Positions 5,461 to 11,551 of a stretch of 12,285 nucleotides of DNA are shown one piece after another (the stretch's first letter is position 1; the number at the start of each line of letters is the position of its first letter). The notes below the pieces were generated by a model. It was not told where the DNA came from, did not search any database, and saw only the letters and a list, made by a program, of their open reading frames with translations. The position numbers and the translations under genes are program-made. Source of the DNA: Ferroglobus sp. GTDB taxonomy: Archaea; Halobacteriota; Archaeoglobi; Archaeoglobales; Archaeoglobaceae. The DNA is taken from the NCBI GenBank assembly GCA_015523665.1, contig WAJX01000164.1, positions 1 to 12,285 on the forward strand, written 5' to 3'.

Positions 5461-6765
5461 ATGGCTGTTGAAGTGGTTTATTGGAAGGGTAAGATTGGCG
5501 ATCAGGTAGAATCGAAAAGCTTTGAAGTCTCTACATATGAATATAGAATTGCTCCTCTAACACAATGGAAAACTTTAGTTGCTGATGAAAGTGTAAGATT
5601 ATTGAAAAATCAACCAATAATTGTGAAGATAAAAGATGTGGAAATCCCAAAAGATACTATTGTTAGTCCACTTTCAATTATGCGTCATGCGTATGGAGTT
5701 ATAATCGATGTTATAGGGGAAGGAATCCCTAAAAAAGTTGAAGAAGAAAAAAGAATAACTCATGCTGTATTTTTGCCAATTCAAGATGGTAAAATAGAGG
5801 AAGGAGATTTGATAGGTGTTTTAAAAGTCCATTTTGTTAAAGTGGGTAGATTAAGAGGATTGATCGGCATATCTCCATCAGACATTGTGTTAAAAGAGGA
5901 GTTAACAACTGCTACAATCACTTATAGAGATAATGGTAACATCTTTAGAGATAAGATAAGAACGAGAGTTTTTGGATATATCAGAAGTCATATAGCTGAA
6001 TGGGAGCCAGTTATAGCTGATGAGGATATTGAAGTTTCTGAAGGAGAGCTTAAAATAGTGAGAATTAAGGAAATAGAGCTACAACCATATACTGTTATTA
6101 CACCACTTTATATAATGAGACACCCTTTAGGAAGTTTGGTTGATTTGATTCAGCTTGGACCTCCTAAAAAAGTTGAAGAAGAAAAAAGAATAACTCATGC
6201 TGTATTTTTACCAATTCAGGATGGTAAAATAGAGGAAGGAGATTTGATAGGTGTAATTAATGCATATTATGTGGCTACACATGATTTTAAGGCTAGGTTT
6301 AGGAGAAAAGTTGCTAAAGTTAAAGCTAAAATTGCAGAGCTAAAAAACGGGGAGATAAAGAGAAAAGAGATAGAAATTTCACCCTTCATATATAAAAGAA
6401 AACCAACTGCGAGATGGGAGATGATAATTGCTAATGAAGACAGAGAAGTTAGAAAAGGGAAAATAGCGCGTGTTAGAATTAAACCACTAAAATTGGAAAA
6501 GAATACGATTTTATATCCCTTATATATAATGAGAAATGCTTATGGAACGGTTTTAGACTTAATTCAAGCGGGAAGGGTGAGCAGAGTTGAAGAGGAAAAA
6601 GAAATCGTTGAGGCAATCTTTATGCCAGTTTTTGATGGAGTTATAAAGAAGGGACAACTTTTGGGTGTTTTTAATGTTTATAGCGTAGAGGTTAAACCTT
6701 ATGAGGTTTTAAGAAAGTGGTTGGAGGAATGGTCTAAGCAGATAAAAGAGGCAATTACATCTTAG
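5461..6765 (+). CDS. Triple-repeat DUF22-like protein
   Basis: The 434 residues contain three copies of a domain of about 125 residues, near 3-131, 150-277 and 288-415. Each copy has a PLxIMR motif (MRHAYG 74-79, MRHPLG 219-224, MRNAYG 358-363), then VEEEK, then a DGxIxxGxLIGV turn. The repeat period is 145 and then 138 residues. This matches my knowledge of DUF22, an archaeal domain of unknown function known in one to three copies; I could not run the domain search. There is no signal peptide, no membrane segment and no cysteine, so it is probably cytoplasmic and mostly beta strand. Copies 1 and 2 share an identical block of 31 residues encoded by nearly identical DNA. It is the first gene of an operon; the tandem Usp-type gene follows after 13 nt. 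Function unknown; the pairing suggests a stress- or ligand-responsive role. Confidence 0.75.
   Translation: MAVEVVYWKGKIGDQVESKSFEVSTYEYRIAPLTQWKTLVADESVRLLKNQPIIVKIKDVEIPKDTIVSPLSIMRHAYGVIIDVIGEGIPKKVEEEKRITHAVFLPIQDGKIEEGDLIGVLKVHFVKVGRLRGLIGISPSDIVLKEELTTATITYRDNGNIFRDKIRTRVFGYIRSHIAEWEPVIADEDIEVSEGELKIVRIKEIELQPYTVITPLYIMRHPLGSLVDLIQLGPPKKVEEEKRITHAVFLPIQDGKIEEGDLIGVINAYYVATHDFKARFRRKVAKVKAKIAELKNGEIKRKEIEISPFIYKRKPTARWEMIIANEDREVRKGKIARVRIKPLKLEKNTILYPLYIMRNAYGTVLDLIQAGRVSRVEEEKEIVEAIFMPVFDGVIKKGQLLGVFNVYSVEVKPYEVLRKWLEEWSKQIKEAITS
5728..5819 (+). repeat. Intragenic 92-bp near-identical repeat, copy A
   Basis: This segment matches 6163-6254 at 90 of 92 bases. The two differences are silent (Leu TTG/TTA and Gln CAA/CAG). 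It encodes residues 90-120, from PKKVEEEKRI to EEGDLIGV, of the DUF22-like protein. Flanking sequence in the two domain copies is far more diverged. Confidence 0.95.
6163..6254 (+). repeat. Intragenic 92-bp near-identical repeat, copy B
   Basis: Partner of 5728-5819, exactly 435 bp (145 codons) downstream, encoding residues 235-265. The third domain has the equivalent block from residue 373, but it is diverged in both protein and DNA. Confidence 0.95.
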
Positions 6766-6766
6766 T

Positions 6767-6772
6767 GGGGTG
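6767..6772 (+). promoter_or_regulatory. Ribosome binding site of the Usp-type gene
   Basis: GGGGTG just after the stop codon of the preceding gene is 6 nt before the ATG at 6779 and 9 nt before the ATG at 6782. Either ATG could be used. This internal operon gene uses a Shine-Dalgarno site while the first gene looks leaderless. Confidence 0.6.
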
Positions 6773-6778
6773 TAAGAG

Positions 6779-7597
6779 ATGATGATAGAGAGGTGTTTAA
6801 TGGTTGTGACTGAACCAGATGTTGGTGAGGCTAGTATTGATACACTCATAACGAGTGAAGAAATTAAAATTAAAGAAATGCACATCATATATGCGCCTTC
6901 TGAGACTGTTCTCCCTCCACTCTCTGAGACTAAAGAATCGATTGTTTTAGCTAGATACAAGATTAAAGCTTTGAGAAATGTTGAAATGTGGTGTGAAAAG
7001 ATTGAAAATGCTGGTATAGAAGTGAAAGGAGTAGAGATAATATTTGGTGGTGTTATAAATCACGTTTTGAATGTTGAAAAGACTGTGGAGCCACAGTTGA
7101 TTGTAATTGCTGGGAAAAAATTAAAAAAGCTTTATGGGGAGGATTTAAGAGATATAGTTCACAAATCAAAAGCTGATGTACTTATAAGTAGAATTGAAAG
7201 TGTTTATGATTTGTTTGAGAGGGTTGTATATCTACATGTGATTTTTGATACTGTTGATAAGTTGGGGGATAAATTAATGAATTGGCTTTCAGGGATAAAA
7301 AGTGTAACTGCTGTACATGTAGTCTCTCCTGTTTTACCACCAGAAGTATCAACAAAGAAGATGAGAGAGGAAAGAAAGATGGCTGAAAACAGCTTAAGGA
7401 AGCTTAAGGAATTATTAATTGAAATGGGGGTAGAGATGAATTATGAGATAAGATTAGGCTCTTTATCTGATGAAGTTGTTGAAGTTATTGGAGAGAATGA
7501 TGCAACAGCTTTGATTATAGGGGGTTATGAAAGTAAGAAAAAGGAAATTGATGAAATCATAGACTTGATTGAAATTCCAGTTATTCTTTTGAAGTAA
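6779..7597 (+). CDS. Tandem universal stress protein (UspA)-like protein
   Basis: The 272 residues appear to be two UspA-type alpha/beta domains in tandem, about 1-135 and 145-272. Domain 1 opens with a strand CLMVVTEPD and contains IEVKGVEIIFGG and PQLIVIAGKK. Domain 2 opens with RVVYLHVIFD, has TAVHVVSPV, a long charged helix (KKMREERKMAENSLRKLKEL), the strand MNYEIRLGS, then ATALIIGGYES and an ending EIPVILLK typical of the fold. The Gly-rich ATP motif of ATP-binding Usp proteins (GxxG, nine residues, GS/T) is absent after IIGGYES, so nucleotide binding is doubtful. It is the second gene of the operon with the DUF22-like gene. No membrane segment is seen. A two-domain sensor or chaperone-like partner of the DUF22-like protein is inference. 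Confidence 0.7.
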   Translation: MMIERCLMVVTEPDVGEASIDTLITSEEIKIKEMHIIYAPSETVLPPLSETKESIVLARYKIKALRNVEMWCEKIENAGIEVKGVEIIFGGVINHVLNVEKTVEPQLIVIAGKKLKKLYGEDLRDIVHKSKADVLISRIESVYDLFERVVYLHVIFDTVDKLGDKLMNWLSGIKSVTAVHVVSPVLPPEVSTKKMREERKMAENSLRKLKELLIEMGVEMNYEIRLGSLSDEVVEVIGENDATALIIGGYESKKKEIDEIIDLIEIPVILLK

Positions 7598-7776
7598 TTT
7601 GATTTTGTTTACTTATATATTTATAATCTTACATTTTGTAGCAGTCAACTTGTAGATCAAAAAGTGATTATTGTTGTTTTATTCTAAAAGATTTAAAAGT
7701 AACGCTTTATCACTAAAAAATAAATATAATGATAAATAGAATAATATTATTAGACAATTATCATAAATCAATGAAT

Positions 7777-7799
7777 TTTACAAGAAGAAATATGGGTGT
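7777..7799 (+). repeat. Dispersed repeat, copy 4 (diverged, 23 bp)
   Basis: TTTACAAGAAGAAA then TATGGGTGT. It matches copy 3 apart from one substitution and a 2-bp shortening near the G run. It points toward the CofD-like gene, 112 nt downstream. Confidence 0.6.
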
Positions 7800-7837
7800 A
7801 ATGAATATGTTGATAAAGAATTCTTTATTTCTTCATT

Positions 7838-7862
7838 TCTTTAATTAAAGATATAAAGAAAT
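7838..7862 (+). repeat. Palindrome-containing segment shared with 2435-2459
   Basis: The 14-bp palindrome TCTTTAATTAAAGA (7838-7851) and the following TAAAGAAAT match the segment upstream of the acyl-CoA dehydrogenase gene at 23 of 25 bases. It follows repeat copy 4 at a spacing close to that seen after copy 3. Confidence 0.55.
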
Positions 7863-7880
7863 AAAATCCTTTGCGATAAT

Positions 7881-7889
7881 ATTTTAAAT
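7881..7889 (+). promoter_or_regulatory. TATA box of the CofD-like gene
   Basis: ATTTTAAAT is centred 27 nt before the ATG at 7912. This fits a leaderless transcript beginning at that ATG and argues against the in-frame TTG at 7891. Confidence 0.55.
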
Positions 7890-7911
7890 TTTGCTTATAG
7901 GATTAATACTC

Positions 7912-8913
7912 ATGATTATTTGTTTAACGGGTGGTTTTGGTGGTGTTAAATTTATTTTAGAGCTTTTAAAAGTCGTTAAAGAGAAGTTAGTGATAATATG
8001 TAATGTTGGTGATGATATTGAATTATACGGGCTTAAAATCTCTCCTGACATTGATACAGTTATATATGGACTATCTGGCCTTTTAGATGAATCGAGAACA
8101 TGGGGAATTAGAGGAGATTCGTTTAATTTTTTGCAACAATTTAAAAGATTTGCTAAAGATGTTTGGTTCTCACTTGGTGATAAAGATTTAGCTGTACATA
8201 TATACAGAACTTGGAGAATGAAAAATGGTGCAAAACTTTCACAAGTGATATCTGAGATAAAACAGATGTTAGATATAAAACATGAAATTCTACCATGTAC
8301 TGATGACACACTCCAAACCTTTGTTGAAACTTCAAATGAAATCATTCATTATCAAGAATTTTTTGTTAAACATCTAGCAAAGCCTGAAATTAAGGAAGTG
8401 TATTACTATGCTAAAAGGGATGCAAAATCTGATAGATATAAAAAATATTTTGCTAAGGATATACTTTTAAATAATAAGTCAATTGTTTCTCCATCAGAAG
8501 GTTTGTTAGATTTATTTGAAAAAGTAGAAAAGGTTATTATCTGTCCTAGCAATCCTGTAGCGAGTATTGGTCCGATTTTAGCAGTAGAGGGGATTAAAAA
8601 TTTTTTAGAGGAGAAAGAGGTGATAGCTATATCTCCATTCGTAAAGAATTTACCAATAAAAGATAAGTCTATTCAGCGTAGAATACTTGCACAGAAGAAA
8701 CTTATAGAAGCTATAGGTTGTGAACACACACCATTGGGCATAGCTAAACTGTATAGTAGATTTTTGGATACTTTCTTTTTGGATATTAGAGATTGTGAGT
8801 ATATACAAAGCATTGAAGAGTTAGGTGTGAAAGTTGTTCTAGGAGAAGTGGTTGCCAATAGTAAATTGGAGAAAGAGAAACTTATGAAGACATTGTTAGA
8901 AATTTTAAAATAA
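7912..8913 (+). CDS. cofD: CofD-like 2-phospho-L-lactate transferase (coenzyme F420 biosynthesis)
   Basis: The 333-residue protein has the CofD framework: N-terminal LTGGFGGVK (5-13), NVGDDIELYGL (31-41), SPDIDTVIYGLSGL (44-57), WGIRGDSF (64-71), LGDKDLAVHI (88-97), LPCTDD (127-132) and CPSNPVASIGPILA (211-224). CofD transfers a phospholactyl group from its GDP-activated form to the deazaflavin Fo, making F420-0. The start at 7912 is preferred over the TTG at 7891 because the glycine motif sits right at the N-terminus in the family and a TATA box is 27 nt upstream. The segment after SPF (241-243) differs from the usual pattern: the G-G-x-A-L-K-G-P-A region reads KNLPIKDKSIQRRIL. A paralog with altered donor use is therefore possible. 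No other F420 biosynthesis gene is nearby, but an F420-type oxidoreductase is encoded 2.6 kb away. Confidence 0.85.
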   Translation: MIICLTGGFGGVKFILELLKVVKEKLVIICNVGDDIELYGLKISPDIDTVIYGLSGLLDESRTWGIRGDSFNFLQQFKRFAKDVWFSLGDKDLAVHIYRTWRMKNGAKLSQVISEIKQMLDIKHEILPCTDDTLQTFVETSNEIIHYQEFFVKHLAKPEIKEVYYYAKRDAKSDRYKKYFAKDILLNNKSIVSPSEGLLDLFEKVEKVIICPSNPVASIGPILAVEGIKNFLEEKEVIAISPFVKNLPIKDKSIQRRILAQKKLIEAIGCEHTPLGIAKLYSRFLDTFFLDIRDCEYIQSIEELGVKVVLGEVVANSKLEKEKLMKTLLEILK

Positions 8914-8940
8914 TCATATAATTTAATTACTATTTATATT

Positions 8941-8958
8941 ATGTTAAAATAATAACAT
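8941..8958. terminator. A/T hairpin between convergent genes
   Basis: ATGTTA and TAACAT form a 6-bp stem with a 6-base loop, followed by repeated ATATTTAAATA words up to 8990. It lies between the convergent cofD-like and metallophosphoesterase genes. The stem is weak, so termination is only a suggestion. Confidence 0.25.
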
Positions 8959-8996
8959 ATATTTAAATATAATATATTTAAATATATTTAAAATAT

Positions 8997-9605
8997 TCAA
9001 ATATTAATAAATCTTATAATGAGTGGATTTAGTTCGTCACCCATTTCTATAAGCACAGCATCACCATTTATTGCAGCTCCGAGCTTTATTATTAATGTAT
9101 CATTATATCGTGCGACACCTTTATGTTCATGTATATGTGCACAAATCAATAGTTTTGGTGATGTTTTTTCCATCCACTCTTTTACAGCTTTACTCCCTAC
9201 GGGATTCCCTCTAACCCAGTCGAAAATGCCATAGGGTGGAGGATGAAAAATTGCTATATCTCCTTTAAGTGTCGATAGTGCTTTTTCGATCTCCTTTTCA
9301 CTGAGCTCAAATGGAGTGTTAAATGGTGTTAAATTGCTCCCTCCAAGCCCGATGACTGTTAAATTATCAAGCTTTTTTGGTTTTAAGTGCACAGATATAT
9401 TTCTCTCTTCTAATATTTTGAGGACTTCTTCCTTGTCCATATTTCCTGGAACTGCATAAATTTTTGCATCAATAGCATCTAACATGTCCTCAACAAAACT
9501 TGGATCGTCTGCATTTGTGAAATCACCTGCCACAAAAACAACATCAGCTTCTGGGAGGTTTTTGATCTTCCTTTTGTGTATATCTGCTAAAGCTAAAACT
9601 TTCAT
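8997..9605 (-). CDS. Small metallophosphoesterase (calcineurin-like, YfcE/MJ0936-type)
   Basis: Counted from the ATG at 9605, this 202-residue protein shows the dimetal phosphoesterase motifs in order. They are ADIH (Asp8, His10), AGDFTN (Asp28), PGNMD (Asn55, Asp57), IFHPPPYG (His121) and CAHIHEHKG (His157, His159), where CAHIH replaces the common CGHTH. It probably hydrolyses phosphodiesters or phosphomonoesters with two metal ions in the cytoplasm; the substrate cannot be read. The start is set by GAGGTG at 9612-9617, six bases before the ATG at 9605. An in-frame GTG at 9614 would lie inside that ribosome site. It follows the acyl-CoA ligase gene on the same strand after 134 nt, so co-transcription is possible but unproven. 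Confidence 0.88.
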   Translation of the reverse strand: MKVLALADIHKRKIKNLPEADVVFVAGDFTNADDPSFVEDMLDAIDAKIYAVPGNMDKEEVLKILEERNISVHLKPKKLDNLTVIGLGGSNLTPFNTPFELSEKEIEKALSTLKGDIAIFHPPPYGIFDWVRGNPVGSKAVKEWMEKTSPKLLICAHIHEHKGVARYNDTLIIKLGAAINGDAVLIEMGDELNPLIIRFINI

Positions 9606-9611
9606 AACTCG

Positions 9612-9617
9612 CACCTC
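9612..9617 (-). promoter_or_regulatory. Ribosome binding site deciding the metallophosphoesterase start
   Basis: Minus strand GAGGTG is followed by six bases and then ATG at 9605. The GTG that would give a 3-residue longer protein is part of this site itself, so 9605 is the better start. Confidence 0.75.
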
Positions 9618-9739
9618 TGTTCTATTTTAGGAATTTATCGATTTTAAGTTTTTAATTTTTATTTAGATATCATGGCCAAAAATTGTAAGTATCACAAAAA
9701 TATGCTGTTTCAAAATTTTAGGTTAGTGAGATTTGTATA

Positions 9740-11377
9740 TTAGTTTATATCTAACTTATTTGCAATTTTTCTTAACTCTTTCTTTAAAATCTTACCAACA
9801 CCTGAAGTTGGCAAACTTTCTACAATTTTCACCTTCTTTATCTTTTCGTAATATGAGAGTTGTTTATTCACAAAATCCATTAGTTCATCTTCATCAATTT
9901 TTATACCTTTTCTCAATACTATAAATGCTATGGGTATCTCACCAGCGATTGGATCTTTTTTTCCAACAACAGCACACTGTTCAACAGCGGGATGTGTGTA
10001 GAGAATCTCTTCAATTTTTCTAGGGTATATATTATATCCTTTATATATTATGACATCTTTTTTTCTATCTACTATATACAAATAACCATCTTCATCAATT
10101 TTTCCAATATCTCCCGTATAGAGCCATCCATCTCTTAAGACATCTTTTGTTTCCCTTTCTTTATTCCAGTAACCTTTCATAACTTGTGGACCTTTTACAA
10201 CAACTTCTCCAACCTCTCCTCGTTCAACAACATTTCCATTATCGTCAACTATTTTTATTTCGGTATTTGGGTAGGGAATTCCAACCGATCCAGGTTTCCT
10301 AATTTTACTCTTTTCTACTGGATTTCTGGATACTGCTGGAGAGGCCTCTGTAAGCCCATATCCTTCAGCAATAACACCTTCAATAGCGTTTTGGAGTTTG
10401 TAAAAAAGCTCCTCTGGTAAAGCTGAAGCTCCACTAAACCAAAGTCTTACATGACCCAGATACTCCTCGAAATTTGGATAACTAACAACTCTAGCGGCTA
10501 TAGTTGGAGCACCACCTACGTATGTTATTTTGTAATCTCTAATCATCTCAAGGAATGTCTTAAGTTCAAACCTTTGGAGTATGTATATAGTTGCTCCCCA
10601 AGCTATTGGTTGGTTAAGCCAAGATGTAATTCCCATAGAATGCGTCCAAGGAGATATTGCTAAAACCCTCTCTTTTCCAATCCTTATTGGATATTCCCAG
10701 TTGTCAGTTAAGTCTTGAGGGTTATTTGTTATTTGCAAATATCCGTTTGTAATTTTTGGTTCCACCCCTATATTGTGAACAGTCCCTTGAACTATGTTGG
10801 CTATAACGTTGTAGTGAGTAAGCATAACACCCTTAGGTGTGCCTGTAGTTCCTCCTGTATAGAGGAGATGAGCCAAATCTGTTTTTGGCTCTACATCTAA
10901 TGGAATTTCTTGGTGAAGTTTTTTTAAGGTATCTTTAAAGAATGTAAACTTTCCTGTTCTTTCGTCAGTTATTATGATTTCTTCTATGTCGGTATGTTCT
11001 TTGATAAATTCTGCTTTTTCCTTACATGTAATCACAACTTTAGCTTTTGAATCTTCAAGAATGTATTGAAGTTCTTTGTTAGATAGAAGTGGATTACAAC
11101 CAACAAAGACTCCTCCTACCATTAAAATACCGTAATATGATATAGCAAACTCTGGACAGTTCCATAAGTTGATTGCAACTCTATCTCCTTTATCTATGAG
11201 ATCATATAGGTATGATGCAAAGTGATATGAAAAGTTAAGGAGCTTGGAGTATGTCAAGTAGGAATTTTTGTGGACTATAGCTGGTCTTTCTGGAAATTTA
11301 AATGCTGTAGACTCTAGTACTCTGTATACAGGGATACTTGGTATTTTTATAGTTTTGGCTTTTATATGTGATAACAT
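9740..11377 (-). CDS. AMP-forming acyl-CoA synthetase (acyl-CoA ligase)
   Basis: The 545 residues form a full-length ANL-family acyl-CoA ligase. Motifs in order are the P-loop YTGGTTGTPKG (173-183), the A5 motif GYGLTEAS (339-346), YTGD (420-423, the AMP-ribose Asp being 423), DRKKDVIIYKGYNIYP (437-452), and the C-terminal catalytic lysine Lys529 in TSGVGKILKKELR. It activates a carboxylic acid with ATP to an acyl-adenylate and then to an acyl-CoA. Resemblance is to medium/long-chain fatty acyl-CoA ligases, but aryl acids cannot be excluded. It has no signal peptide. The ATG at 11377 gives a normal N-terminus; no strong ribosome site or well-placed TATA box is evident. The product would feed the acyl-CoA dehydrogenase and the dehydratase-like enzyme in this window. 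Confidence 0.93.
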   Translation of the reverse strand: MLSHIKAKTIKIPSIPVYRVLESTAFKFPERPAIVHKNSYLTYSKLLNFSYHFASYLYDLIDKGDRVAINLWNCPEFAISYYGILMVGGVFVGCNPLLSNKELQYILEDSKAKVVITCKEKAEFIKEHTDIEEIIITDERTGKFTFFKDTLKKLHQEIPLDVEPKTDLAHLLYTGGTTGTPKGVMLTHYNVIANIVQGTVHNIGVEPKITNGYLQITNNPQDLTDNWEYPIRIGKERVLAISPWTHSMGITSWLNQPIAWGATIYILQRFELKTFLEMIRDYKITYVGGAPTIAARVVSYPNFEEYLGHVRLWFSGASALPEELFYKLQNAIEGVIAEGYGLTEASPAVSRNPVEKSKIRKPGSVGIPYPNTEIKIVDDNGNVVERGEVGEVVVKGPQVMKGYWNKERETKDVLRDGWLYTGDIGKIDEDGYLYIVDRKKDVIIYKGYNIYPRKIEEILYTHPAVEQCAVVGKKDPIAGEIPIAFIVLRKGIKIDEDELMDFVNKQLSYYEKIKKVKIVESLPTSGVGKILKKELRKIANKLDIN

Positions 11378-11551
11378 GGTTTAAATTTAATTTGATCCCT
11401 TTATTATGTTTTTTAATTTTTGGTAATTGGTTTTGATAGATAATTTTAGTAACATTATATTTATTATAATAATAAATAAATAAAAACAAATAATACAAAA
11501 CAAAAGATGATTTTAGATTTTTGTTTGTATGTTGGTTTAGACGATTATGTA

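Larger units (their letters stand above)
7598..7911. other. Non-coding region with repeat copy 4 and cofD promoter
   Basis: The 314 A/T-rich bases hold the T-rich end of the DUF22/Usp operon, repeat copy 4 (7777-7799), the shared palindrome (7838-7851), an inverted repeat TTTCTTTA/TAAAGAAA (7836-7843 and 7854-7861) and the TATA box of the CofD-like gene. A 15-codon frame from an ATG at 7801, a few bases after GGGTG, is present but has no other support. Confidence 0.65.

Noticed and set aside
7891..7911. TTG start at 7891 for the CofD-like gene
   Set aside because: It would place the glycine motif seven residues further in than usual and would start upstream of where the TATA box directs transcription.
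7884..8345. 153-codon minus-strand frame
   Set aside because: It is antisense to the CofD-like gene, which has clear motifs; its composition is that of a reversed coding strand.
9606..9614. GTG start at 9614 for the metallophosphoesterase
   Set aside because: This GTG is part of the GAGGTG ribosome site serving the ATG at 9605.
11298..11498. 66-codon minus-strand frame before the ligase gene
   Set aside because: It overlaps the ligase start in another frame, is low complexity (Asn/Tyr/Lys from A/T-rich DNA) and has no ribosome site.
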